From assembly GCA_965220645.1 (NCBI GenBank), contig OZ244836.1, positions 1,364,001 to 1,428,000 on the forward strand: a stretch of DNA of 64,000 nucleotides, given 5' to 3'. The stretch's first letter is position 1; each line of letters opens with the position of its first letter. The position numbers were made by a program, and so were the translations under genes. This stretch comes from Aldehydirespirator sp965220645. Its GTDB lineage: Bacteria; Actinomycetota; Acidimicrobiia; Acidimicrobiales; Aldehydirespiratoraceae. Shown piece after piece: positions 50,720 to 58,680 of this stretch. Under the pieces are notes generated by a model. That model ran no database searches, was not told where the DNA came from, and saw only the letters and a list, made by a program, of their open reading frames with translations.

Positions 50720-51649
50720 CTAGGAGAGAGAACCGGTGTTGATGACAGGCGTGGTCTGCTGCTCGCTGGTGAGGACCACCAGCAGGTTGGCCACCAGCGA
50801 CGCCTTGGCCTGCTCGTCCAGAGCGACCACCGAGCGCTGGGCCAGCAGGTCGAGCGCGTCCTCGACCATGCCGACCGCGCCCTCCACGATGGTGCGCCGG
50901 GCAGCCACCACAGCCGCGGCCTGCTGGCGCCGCAGCATGGCCTCGGCGATCTCGGTGGCGTAGGCCAGATGGTTGAGCCGGGTCTCGATGACCTCCACCC
51001 CGGCCCGGTTGAGGCGGTCCTGCACTTCGGCGTGCAGCGTGGCCGCCACCGTGTCGGGGTCGGAACGCAGCGACACCCGGTCGCCCTCGAAGTCGTCGTA
51101 GGGGTACTGGGTGCCCAGATGCCGGATGGCCGTCTCGCTCTGGACGTGCACGAAGTCCTCGAAGTCGTCCACCTCGAACACGGCTGCGGCGGTGTCGACC
51201 ACCCGCCACACGACCACCGCGGAGATCTCTATGGGGTTGCCCTCGGCGTCGTTGACCTTGGACACGCTGGTGGTGAAGTTGTGTACCCGCAGCGAGATCT
51301 TGCGTGACTCCATGCGAGTGAACGGGTTGGCCAGATGCCAGCCCGGGGTCTCGACGGTGCCGTTGTAGCGGCCGAAGAGGATAAGCACCAGCGCCTCGTT
51401 GGGCTGCACCAGGTACTGGCCCGGCCACGACAACACGAAAGTGATCGCGCCCACCGGGATGAGGAACACCATTGGCCACGCCACCGCGGCCACGCCGACG
51501 ATCCCGGCCGCGATCACGATCAGTCCGACCAGGGCGATCAGCACGCCGAGCAGGCCCGGCTTGGTGCGGGCGGGTCGGGCCGTTACTGCACGGGTGCGGG
51601 AGTCCTCGGTGGAGATGCCAGAATCAGAAGGGGAGGCAGTAACGGTCAT
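50720..51649 (-). CDS. SPFH/band-7 domain membrane protein
   Basis: The 309-residue protein has two adjacent N-terminal membrane helices (TKPGLLGVLIALVGLIVIAA and VAAVAWPMVFLIPVGAITFV), then a band-7 domain: GQYLVQPNEALVLILFGRYN, ISAVVVWRVVDTAAAVFEVD, GVEVIETRLNHLAYATEIAE and a coiled-coil (AMLRRQQAAAVVAARRTIVE). Family members assemble into oligomeric rings on the membrane that organise lipid microdomains and protease complexes. No protease partner is adjacent. The start is ATG 51649; an ATG three codons upstream is equally possible. It follows, on the same strand, 7 bp after the MalY-like gene's start. Confidence 0.8.
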   Translation of the reverse strand: MTVTASPSDSGISTEDSRTRAVTARPARTKPGLLGVLIALVGLIVIAAGIVGVAAVAWPMVFLIPVGAITFVLSWPGQYLVQPNEALVLILFGRYNGTVETPGWHLANPFTRMESRKISLRVHNFTTSVSKVNDAEGNPIEISAVVVWRVVDTAAAVFEVDDFEDFVHVQSETAIRHLGTQYPYDDFEGDRVSLRSDPDTVAATLHAEVQDRLNRAGVEVIETRLNHLAYATEIAEAMLRRQQAAAVVAARRTIVEGAVGMVEDALDLLAQRSVVALDEQAKASLVANLLVVLTSEQQTTPVINTGSLS

Positions 51650-51718
51650 GCCCGCCATCCTGTCACGGGACTACGCAAGTGGCTACCGTGACCGCTCGGC
51701 CTCTAGCAAGGAGCACAG

Positions 51719-52585
51719 ATGAAGTTCGGCATCTCTTTCGCCAACGTCGGGACCTTCGTGAGCGGCAAGGGCGCGGCCCGGCTGGCCGAGTCCGCGGAAG
51801 CCGCCGGGTTCGACTCGCTGTGGACGGTGGAGCACATCCTGTACCCGGAGGGCTACGAGTCCACCTACCCGTACGCGCCCGACGGCAAGATGCCCGGATC
51901 GGGCAGCAACCCGATACCCGATCCGCTGGTGTGGCTCGGCTACGCGGCCGCCGTCACCTCCAGCATCGGGCTGGCCACGGGCATCTCGCTGCTTCCCGAG
52001 CGCCATCCGCTCACGTTCGCCAAGGAAGTGGCCACCCTTGATGTGCTGTCGGGTGGTCGGGTGACGCTGGGTGTGGGCATCGGCTGGCTGCGCGAGGAGT
52101 TCGACTCGCTCGGCGTGCCCTGGGAGCGGCGCGGCCCCCGAACCGAGGAGTACGTGGAGGTGATGCGCCGGGTGTGGGCCGAAGACGACGTGACCTTCGA
52201 CGGCGAGTTCGTGTCGTTCCGCCGGGCCAGCTCCAACCCCAAGCCGGTAGCGGGCCGGGTCCCCATCCACATCGGCGGGCACAGCGAGGCCGCCGCCCGC
52301 CGGGCCGGGCGCATCGGGGACGGTCTGTTCCTGGCCAGCGGGGACATGGCGCACCTGCTCAACTTGGCCCGCAACACTGCGGCCGACTGCGGGCGCGATC
52401 CCGAAGGGCTGGAGATGTCGGCAGTGCATCTCGGGTTGTTCGGTGATGATCCTGCGGCCGCGGTGCAGGAGGCCGAGTCGTGGGGCGTGGCGCGGCTGAT
52501 GGTGCCGTCGGTGTTCTACTTCCGCAACACGGCCGAGGGCCTGGCCGCCTTCGGTGAATCAGTCATCGCATCTCACTCGGGGTGA
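51719..52585 (+). CDS. LLM-class F420-dependent oxidoreductase
   Basis: The 288-residue protein has the bacterial luciferase-like barrel: MKFGISFANVGTFVSGKGAA, ESAEAAGFDSLWTVEHILYP, GLATGISLLPERHPLTFAKE and LSGGRVTLGVGIGWLREEFD, then RVPIHIGGHSEAAARRAGRI. The GVG-x-GWLREEF motif and length are typical of actinobacterial F420-dependent enzymes, so F420 is a likely cofactor. Substrate unknown. The ATG has a clear ribosome binding site (CAAGGAGCACAG). It is divergent from the SPFH gene, with 69 bp between. Confidence 0.85.
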   Translation: MKFGISFANVGTFVSGKGAARLAESAEAAGFDSLWTVEHILYPEGYESTYPYAPDGKMPGSGSNPIPDPLVWLGYAAAVTSSIGLATGISLLPERHPLTFAKEVATLDVLSGGRVTLGVGIGWLREEFDSLGVPWERRGPRTEEYVEVMRRVWAEDDVTFDGEFVSFRRASSNPKPVAGRVPIHIGGHSEAAARRAGRIGDGLFLASGDMAHLLNLARNTAADCGRDPEGLEMSAVHLGLFGDDPAAAVQEAESWGVARLMVPSVFYFRNTAEGLAAFGESVIASHSG

Positions 52586-52714
52586 TGGACTCTGCCGCGC
52601 AGGGCTGGGCCAGCCGCATCTGGTATTGGCATCCAGTCCTTCATGTGTCCGCACTCGGCGAGTACCGACGAGGGCTTCTGGAGTTGGTCGAAGAATCCGA
52701 GAGTGCCCGAAGCG

Positions 52715-53986
52715 ATGCCTCGAATCGTTGATCAGGCCACGTTCGGTCCCACACCGCTCACGCCGCGGCTGGGTCCGCTGAATCATGGCAACAAGTGGCA
52801 CAGTTGGCGGGGGCTGCACCTTCCCGACACCTATGAGGGGCTGGCTCCGGAACTGAAGGCCCTCCATCATCGGGTGGTCATCGAGGACAAGTCCCCCATG
52901 AACTACTACTCGATAGTGGGCAAAGATGCCGCCCGGTTCCTCGACTACCTAGTGACCCGCGATGTGAGCGGGGTCCCGATAGGGGCAGGCATCTACACCG
53001 TGTGGCTGAACCAGCAGGGCAAGGTTGTCATCGACACGCCGATATTTCGGGTGGGCGAGTCGCACTTTGTAACCATGGGAGGGATCCTAAGGAACTGGTT
53101 GGCCGAGCACGCGGGTTCCTACGACGTCGAAATCCGGGACGAGTCGGACATCAAGATGGTGATGCCGCTTCAAGGCCCACTGTCCGGCGAGATCATTGAG
53201 AGAGTGACCGGAGAGGACTGGTCCGGCGTCGGGTTCATGCGAGGGCGCCCAACCACGATCGACTCGGCCGCAGCCTGGGTTTGGAGGGCCGGGTACACCT
53301 CTCAACTGGGCTACGAGCTGCACATCGATCGAAGTGACGCCGTGGGGGTCTTCGATGCCGTCGTGCGGGCCGGTCAGCGCAACGGGCTCATGCCGATCGG
53401 CCAGAACGCCGTGCAGGTGGCGCGTACCGAGGCCGGCCTCATCGTGCCCGGAATCGACTACACGCGGGCTGGGACGGACCTCAACATTGCTGCGTACGCG
53501 TTGCTGGACGACCGCGGCGTCGTCTCTCCTTTCGAGATCGGTCTCGGTCGGTTCGTGAACTTCGACAAACCTGTCGACTTCATCGGCAAGGACGCTCTGC
53601 TCGACGAGCAGGCAAACGGGGGACCGGCTCGAAGGCTGGTCGGGCTCGATGTGGTCTGGCAGGACATCGTGTCCCTGTACGACCAGGCTGGTGAGGCCCC
53701 TGAGATAACTCGACGTGTCGACTACCGCCGCCATAGGGTGCTGCACGACGGCGATGTCGTCGGGAAGGCAACCAGTCTGTGCTGGAGTCCGACGATCCGT
53801 CGCGAGATTGCCCTGGGACAGGTCGCCCGGGAACACTCCGAAGTTGGGACAGCACTCACCGTCGAGTGGCGAGAGCACGGAAGCGCGCTCACTCCCGAAC
53901 TGCTCGATGATGTGGTGAGCGGGACCCTTCGAGCGACCGTTGTGCCGCTCCCGTTCGTGTCGAAGGCCAAGAAGCACGCGGCCTGA
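52715..53986 (+). CDS. GcvT-like aminomethyltransferase (DMSP-demethylase / sarcosine-oxidase type)
   Basis: The 423-residue protein matches the GcvT T-protein fold, with LNHGNKWHSWRGLHLPDTYE, YYSIVGKDAARFLDYLVTRD, the folate-site segment IYTVWLNQQGKVVIDTPIFR, AGYTSQLGYELHID and VGLDVVWQDIVSLYDQAG, then a C-terminal barrel SEVGTALTVEWREHGSALTP. It is longer than T-protein (~370) and lacks the neighbouring gcvHP genes. Longer GcvT-like proteins include DmdA DMSP demethylase and dimethylglycine- or sarcosine-type demethylases that give methyl-THF, which would fit this methyl-rich window. Start at ATG 52715; GTG at 52703 is possible. Confidence 0.75.
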   Translation: MPRIVDQATFGPTPLTPRLGPLNHGNKWHSWRGLHLPDTYEGLAPELKALHHRVVIEDKSPMNYYSIVGKDAARFLDYLVTRDVSGVPIGAGIYTVWLNQQGKVVIDTPIFRVGESHFVTMGGILRNWLAEHAGSYDVEIRDESDIKMVMPLQGPLSGEIIERVTGEDWSGVGFMRGRPTTIDSAAAWVWRAGYTSQLGYELHIDRSDAVGVFDAVVRAGQRNGLMPIGQNAVQVARTEAGLIVPGIDYTRAGTDLNIAAYALLDDRGVVSPFEIGLGRFVNFDKPVDFIGKDALLDEQANGGPARRLVGLDVVWQDIVSLYDQAGEAPEITRRVDYRRHRVLHDGDVVGKATSLCWSPTIRREIALGQVAREHSEVGTALTVEWREHGSALTPELLDDVVSGTLRATVVPLPFVSKAKKHAA

Positions 53987-54010
53987 TCTGAAGAGCGAGC
54001 AAGGCTACGG

Positions 54011-55612
54011 CTAGTGGTTTGAGTTGGACGAGGGATGGCGATTTCGGGCTGCGCCCGTCTCGACCACGCAGAACTCGATGCTGCGCCCGAGGGCCTCAGC
54101 CAGCAGGTCGGCACTGCGGCGGGCGGTGAACAGCTCGATGCCCACGTCGGCGTCCGGGGCAATCTCCACATCGATTGTCACCGCCTCTTCGCTGACGGCG
54201 GCATGGACTCGCTGGACCGCCCTGCGGTAGGTGCGGTCCAGCGCTATTCCCACCCGCAGCAGCCCGGCCAGCACCCGCACCCGGCGGCGGTCCGGTTTGC
54301 TGAGCGCCATGTACTCGCGGTGCGACGACACCGGCCTGCTCTTGCGGTGGTAGCGGGCCACCAGCGCGATCAGTTCCAGCTCCCCCTCGGTGAAGCCGGC
54401 GAGGCGCTCGCTGTTGCGGATCAGGTAGTAGGAGTGCTTGTGGTGCGAGGAGTTGGCCACGAACCGGCCGATGTTGTGGAGCAGGCCCGCGGCCTCCAGC
54501 AGCTCGCCGTCCGCGATCCTCAGCCCGTGCACCGCCTCGGTCTCGTCGAACAGCTCCAGCGCCAGGTCGGTGGCGTGCTCGGCGTGGATCAAGTCCTCGT
54601 GGTAGCTGCGCGCCAGGGCCAGCACGCTGGAGCGTCTCAGGTCGCTGAGGTGGTGGAGACCGTCGTCGCGGGAGCGATCCCTGCGGTTGAAACGGTCGAG
54701 CAGCAGCCCCTCGCGTAGCGCTCCGGTCGACACCACGAGCGACGTGATCCCGAGAGCCTTGAAGAGCTGCCGCAGAAGGACAGCCCCCGCGACGATCACG
54801 TCGCGCCGAGCGGGTTCCAGGCCCGGCACGTCGACACGGTCGTCGGGTCCGGGCCTACAGACCAGATCGGCTACCACCTCGTCGAGTTCGGCGCGCCCGA
54901 TCCTGGCGTTGGCAACCGTGCGCAACGCCTCGCCGCGGCGAGCGGCGCAGAGCCATGCCAGCGCCGCGATCGTGCCTGAGCAGCCCACCGCCACCTCGAA
55001 GCCGATGTCGCGTGCTTGCTGGGCCACGGGCGCCACGAAGGACTTGATGTGGCGCCGGCAGGCCTTGACTGCGCCGTCGGCGATCACGCCACCGGGAAAG
55101 AAGCGGTCGGTGAGCCGGATATGGCCCAACTTGAGGCTGCGGGCCAGCGCCGCGGGGGTGTGGTCGCCGACGATCAACTCGGTGGAGCCGCCACCGATGT
55201 CGATCACCAGATGAGGCCGGCCCGCGATCGGCACCGCGCTCATGGCACCCAGGTGGATCAGCCGCGCCTCCTCCATGCCTGAGATGATCTCCACCGTTAT
55301 GCGGGCCTCGTCGTGCACCCTTCGCAGGAACGTGCCCTGGTTGTCGGCCTCCCGCACGGCGCTGGTTGCCACCGCCACCATGTCTGCGTCGTGAGCGTCG
55401 GCGATGTGCCGGCATTCGACCAGCGCGGTAACGGCCCGCTCCACGGCATCGGGCATCAGGCGCTTCATGTCGTCGCCGCCGGTGCCGAGGCGCACGGGCG
55501 TCCGCTCCCGGGCGAGCACCTCGGACGAACCGCCGGGTACCGGCCGAGCGATCACCATGTGCACGGAGTTGGTGCCCACGTCGATGGCAGCCAGCGCCCG
55601 CGTCTCCGTCAT
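54011..55612 (-). CDS. ppx: Exopolyphosphatase / guanosine pentaphosphatase
   Basis: The 533-residue protein has the Ppx/GppA ASKHA domain (ALAAIDVGTNSVHMVIARP, TSAVREADNQGTFLRRV and HLVIDIGGGSTELIVGD) and a C-terminal HD-type domain with GLLHNIGRFVANSSHHKHSY. Ppx trims polyphosphate; GppA hydrolyses pppGpp; sequence alone does not choose. The catalytic glutamate in the G-M-E-E-A-R region is kept. I set the start at ATG 55612, where the conserved sequence begins. It is on the minus strand, 19 bp from the sulfurtransferase gene's end, and is probably cotranscribed with it. Confidence 0.85.
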   Translation of the reverse strand: MTETRALAAIDVGTNSVHMVIARPVPGGSSEVLARERTPVRLGTGGDDMKRLMPDAVERAVTALVECRHIADAHDADMVAVATSAVREADNQGTFLRRVHDEARITVEIISGMEEARLIHLGAMSAVPIAGRPHLVIDIGGGSTELIVGDHTPAALARSLKLGHIRLTDRFFPGGVIADGAVKACRRHIKSFVAPVAQQARDIGFEVAVGCSGTIAALAWLCAARRGEALRTVANARIGRAELDEVVADLVCRPGPDDRVDVPGLEPARRDVIVAGAVLLRQLFKALGITSLVVSTGALREGLLLDRFNRRDRSRDDGLHHLSDLRRSSVLALARSYHEDLIHAEHATDLALELFDETEAVHGLRIADGELLEAAGLLHNIGRFVANSSHHKHSYYLIRNSERLAGFTEGELELIALVARYHRKSRPVSSHREYMALSKPDRRRVRVLAGLLRVGIALDRTYRRAVQRVHAAVSEEAVTIDVEIAPDADVGIELFTARRSADLLAEALGRSIEFCVVETGAARNRHPSSNSNH

Positions 55613-55631
55613 CGGCCGAGAATCATCTGTG

Positions 55632-56453
55632 TCAGGCTGTGGCCAGGGGACGGTCGGGGTCGCCGCCCCAGGCCGACCACGATCCCACGAACAGCCGGCC
55701 GTCGCCCAGACCCGCATGACGCAGGGCGAGCAGGTCATGGCAGGCCGACACACCGCTGCCGCAGTAAGCGATCACCGGCCGCGAGCCGGCTCCGGCATCC
55801 GCGTAGCGGGCTCGCAGCTCGGCAGCCGGTCGGAAGCGCCCCTCGCGGAGGTTGTCGCCGACCTGCATGCTCACCGCGCCGGGGATGTGACCGAAGCGGG
55901 GATCAATGGCGTTGGGCTCGCCCCGGTACCGCTCGATCGAGCGGGCATCGATCACCAGGGAGTCCGGATCGGTTCGGGCCGCGTCCACTTCGTGGATGGT
56001 GGCGAAGCGCCCGGCCGGCCAGGGCCGGGCGGTGAACTCAGCGGCCCGCCGCGAAGGTGCGGTGGTCTCCAGCTCGCCCGCCCAGGCGTCGATGCCGCCG
56101 TCGAGGATCGCGGCTCTCTCGCCGAGCGAGTCGAGCATCCACCACAGCCGCGACGCCATCACCCCGCCGGCATCGTCGTAGGCCACCACAGTGCAGCCGT
56201 CGCCTATGCCGAGACGTCCCATGGCGGCCGCGAAGTCCTCTGGAGATGGCAGCGGATGGCGGCCGCCATCCGTGGTGGGCGAGCCCGAGAGGTCGACGTC
56301 GAGGTCGACGAAGCGGGCCCCGACGATGTGTCCCCGGTCGTAGGCCTCCCGGCCCGAGCGGCCGTCCAGGTACCACCGGACGTCCGCGATCACCACGGTG
56401 CCGGTATGGGCGGCGAGCCATTCGGCGTCAACCAGCGATCCGAATCCGTCCAT
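55632..56453 (-). CDS. Two-domain rhodanese sulfurtransferase (SseA type)
   Basis: The 273-residue protein has two rhodanese domains: VVIADVRWYLDGRSGREAYD with DRGHIVGARFVDLDVDLSG, and a second with SLVIDARSIERYRGEPNAID, GHIPGAVSMQVGDNL and the active-site loop YCGSGVSACHDLLALR. CGSGVSA matches the mercaptopyruvate/thiosulfate sulfurtransferase loop, so the catalytic Cys is intact. It moves sulfane sulfur to cyanide or thiol acceptors in the cytosol. The start codon is the second of two duplicated GGAGGTAGCCATGG blocks. Confidence 0.85.
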   Translation of the reverse strand: MDGFGSLVDAEWLAAHTGTVVIADVRWYLDGRSGREAYDRGHIVGARFVDLDVDLSGSPTTDGGRHPLPSPEDFAAAMGRLGIGDGCTVVAYDDAGGVMASRLWWMLDSLGERAAILDGGIDAWAGELETTAPSRRAAEFTARPWPAGRFATIHEVDAARTDPDSLVIDARSIERYRGEPNAIDPRFGHIPGAVSMQVGDNLREGRFRPAAELRARYADAGAGSRPVIAYCGSGVSACHDLLALRHAGLGDGRLFVGSWSAWGGDPDRPLATA

Positions 56454-56513
56454 GGCTACCTCCTAGAACCGGTCGATGGCTGCGTCCCGGGACCGGTCCA
56501 TGGCTACCTCCCA
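56451..56513 (-). repeat. Duplicated ribosome binding site and start, with a 12-codon mini-ORF
   Basis: Three imperfect 24-bp units lie between the hydrolase stop and the sulfurtransferase start. The outer two each carry GGAGGTAGCCATGGA. The first forms a mini-ORF (ATG 56501 to TAG 56463, MDRSRDAAIDRF) which ends just before the second block that starts the sulfurtransferase at 56453. The mini-ORF could set translation rate or be a by-product of duplication. Confidence 0.6.
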
Positions 56514-57184
56514 GGGGTCAAGCCTGCCGCCGAAGCCACCTCACGCGCCATGTCGGCCACCGCGTCGGGGTGTGTCCTCATCAACCGGTGGCGACCCTCG
56601 GTGATGGTCCGGCGACGCACGTCGGGCAGCTTCCGTTCCATGTAATCGTTGGCGCCCAGGAAGGCCTTGTCGTTGCTGCCCACCAGCAAGCCGACGGGCA
56701 CCGTCACCTCGGTGAGGCGTTCGATCACCATCGAGTCGGTGTGGAGGCTGGTGGTGGTGGCGACCCGGGGAATCGTCAGGCGCGGGGCACTGAGGTGAAC
56801 CCGATCATTCCAGTCCTTCATCGCCGAGGCGTCGCGGAAGCCGGGACCGGCGGCCACCAGCACCAGCCCTCGAATGACTCCGGGCCTGGTCAGGCAATGG
56901 GTCAGTCCGAGATAGCCGCCCAGCGAGTGTCCGACGTATACGGCTGGACCGGTCCGGGCCAGCACCGCATCGACCGATGCCAGCACCGCCTCGCGCTCGT
57001 ACGGGGCTTGCTCGGCTGGAGCGGGGGAGCGGCCGTGGCCGGGCAGATCGATGGCCGTACACGCGAAGGCCGCGCCCAGGGCCTCCACGGTTCCGGCCCA
57101 CACCGAGCCGTTGTCGCCCATGCCGTGCACGAGCACTACTGCGGGTCCTGTGCCGGTGGTCTCGGTGTGCAGAGCTGTGATCAC
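56504..57184 (-). CDS. Alpha/beta-hydrolase
   Basis: The 226-residue protein has oxyanion VVLVHGMGDNGSVWAGTVEA, CTAIDLPGHGRSPAPAE, the nucleophile elbow VYVGHSLGGYLGLTH, VGLLVGSNDKAFLGAND (Asp) and TEGRHRLMRTHPDAVADMAR (His), a complete triad. The GTG start overlaps the stop of the cation-efflux gene by 4 nt, so they are coupled. It ends at 56504, where its stop codon runs into the duplicated ribosome binding site. Substrate unknown; the fold suits a small-ester or C-C hydrolase. Confidence 0.8.
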   Translation of the reverse strand: MITALHTETTGTGPAVVLVHGMGDNGSVWAGTVEALGAAFACTAIDLPGHGRSPAPAEQAPYEREAVLASVDAVLARTGPAVYVGHSLGGYLGLTHCLTRPGVIRGLVLVAAGPGFRDASAMKDWNDRVHLSAPRLTIPRVATTTSLHTDSMVIERLTEVTVPVGLLVGSNDKAFLGANDYMERKLPDVRRRTITEGRHRLMRTHPDAVADMAREVASAAGLTPGR

Positions 57185-58095
57185 GGATCCTGCACGATGT
57201 CGGGCTCCACGTACATGATGCGGGCAATGGGCACCGCGGCCCGCGTCTTCTCCTCGACCCGGTTGATCGCTTCGACGAGGTCGGCGGTGGTGTAGGAGGG
57301 GTCGAACGAGACCTTGGCCCCCACTAGGAGCTCCTCGGGGCCGATGTGCTGGGTCCTCAGGTGGATCAGGCCCCTCACGCCGTCGGTCGAGACGATGGCC
57401 CGGCGGATGGCGTCGTCGTCGGCCGCAGTGGCCGACTCGCCCAGCAGCAGGCTGCGCATCTCGATCGCCAGCACCACCGCGATCAGCCCGAGCAGCAGGC
57501 CTATCGACAGCGTGCCGATGCCGTCCCACACCGGCGCGTCGAACACCGCTGCGATCACCAGCGCCCCCAAGGCCAGCACCAGCCCGACGAGGGCGCCCAG
57601 ATCCTCGAGCAGCACTACCGGCAGCTCCGGGGTTCGTGACCGGCGGACGAAGGTCACCCAGGACGCCGAACCCCGGACCCGGTTGGACTCGACCACCGCG
57701 GTCCGCATCGAGAAGCTCTCCAGCACGATGCCCACGCTGAGCACCACGAAGGCCCACGCGGGCGAGTCGATGTCGTGGGGGTGGCGGATTTTCTCGATCC
57801 CCGCGTAGATCGCGTACAGGGATCCGACCGCGAACAGCACCAGCGCCACCACGAAGGACCAGAAGTAGCGCTCGCGCCCATAGCCGAACTGATGCTGGGC
57901 GGTGGCGTCGCGGCGGGCGAGGCGCCCACCCATCAGCAGCAGGGCCTGATTGCTGGTGTCGGCGACGCTGTGGATGGCTTCGGCCAGCATCGACGACGCA
58001 CCGGTGAAGACGAAGGCCACGAACTTGGCGATGGCTAGTCCGAGGTTGGCGAACAGGGCGGCGAGGATCGCCTTGGTTCCGCCGCTGGCCGCCAT
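57181..58095 (-). CDS. Cation-diffusion-facilitator family transporter
   Basis: The 304-residue protein has about six membrane helices with the CDF metal sites: NLGLAIAKFVAFVFTGASSM, LAEAIHSVADTSNQALLLMG (H-x3-D), YGRERYFWSFVVALVLFAVG, SFSMRTAVVESNRVRG and LPVVLLEDLGALVGLVLALG; the cytoplasmic end HIGPEELLVGAKVSFDPSY forms the dimer domain. CDF proteins export Zn, Fe, Mn or Cd with proton exchange. The start is set at ATG 58095 (MAASGG), because residues upstream of it do not match the family and a TAGCCT hexamer precedes it by 8 nt. Confidence 0.85.
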   Translation of the reverse strand: MAASGGTKAILAALFANLGLAIAKFVAFVFTGASSMLAEAIHSVADTSNQALLLMGGRLARRDATAQHQFGYGRERYFWSFVVALVLFAVGSLYAIYAGIEKIRHPHDIDSPAWAFVVLSVGIVLESFSMRTAVVESNRVRGSASWVTFVRRSRTPELPVVLLEDLGALVGLVLALGALVIAAVFDAPVWDGIGTLSIGLLLGLIAVVLAIEMRSLLLGESATAADDDAIRRAIVSTDGVRGLIHLRTQHIGPEELLVGAKVSFDPSYTTADLVEAINRVEEKTRAAVPIARIMYVEPDIVQDP

Positions 58096-58201
58096 GGGCG
58101 GCAAGGCTAGCTGCGATGCCGGAGGCCGCTGCCGGTCGCAGCGGTGCACGAAGCGGGGGCCGCGTCGCTGCTGCATCGTGCGGCGCTAGCGTCCCGAACG
58201 C

Positions 58202-58663
58202 ATGGCCGTTGTCTTCTCTACTCCCGACGAGCTGTTGGGTGCCGTTGGCCAGCATCTCGGTCACAGCGAATGGGTGACGGTCGACCAAGCCAGGATCGAC
58301 ATGTTCGCTGAGGCCACCGGGGATCATCAGTGGATCCATGTCGATCCGGAAGCTGCCGCGACGGGTCCCTTCGGGGCCACCATCGCCCACGGCTACCTGA
58401 CCCTGTCACTCACCAACCTGCTGTTGCCCCAGGTGGTGAGGGTTGAGGGCATCTCGATGGGCGTGAACTATGGCGTCAACCGGGTGCGCTTCCCGCAGCC
58501 GGTGCTGGTGGGATCGCGCCTTCGGGCCTCGGTGACGCTGTCGGCCGCCGAGGAGTTGCCCGGCGGCGCCGGCGTGCAGACGGTGATCACGATCACAATG
58601 GAGATCGAGGGTCAGGCCAAGCCCGCCTGCGTCGTCGAGTCGGTCAGCCGTTTCCTGCGCTGA
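58202..58663 (+). CDS. MaoC-like dehydratase (hot-dog fold)
   Basis: The 153-residue protein is a single hot-dog domain: HSEWVTVDQARIDMFAEATG, then the hydratase-2 motif DHQWIHVDPEAAATGPFGAT followed by IAHGYLTLSLTNLLLPQV, whose Asp-x-x-x-x-His and A-H-G segment are the active-site pair. It probably hydrates an enoyl-CoA in the cytosol. It is divergent from the cation-efflux gene and lies 17 bp before the S41 protease gene. Length (~150) is normal for single-domain MaoC proteins. Confidence 0.85.
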   Translation: MAVVFSTPDELLGAVGQHLGHSEWVTVDQARIDMFAEATGDHQWIHVDPEAAATGPFGATIAHGYLTLSLTNLLLPQVVRVEGISMGVNYGVNRVRFPQPVLVGSRLRASVTLSAAEELPGGAGVQTVITITMEIEGQAKPACVVESVSRFLR

Positions 58664-58680
58664 GTGTTGGCGAACGTTTC

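Noticed and set aside
56504..58390. 628-codon frame fusing hydrolase and material opposite the CDF and MaoC genes
   Set aside because: Only the part from GTG 57184 has hydrolase motifs; the rest is a shadow of the CDF transporter.
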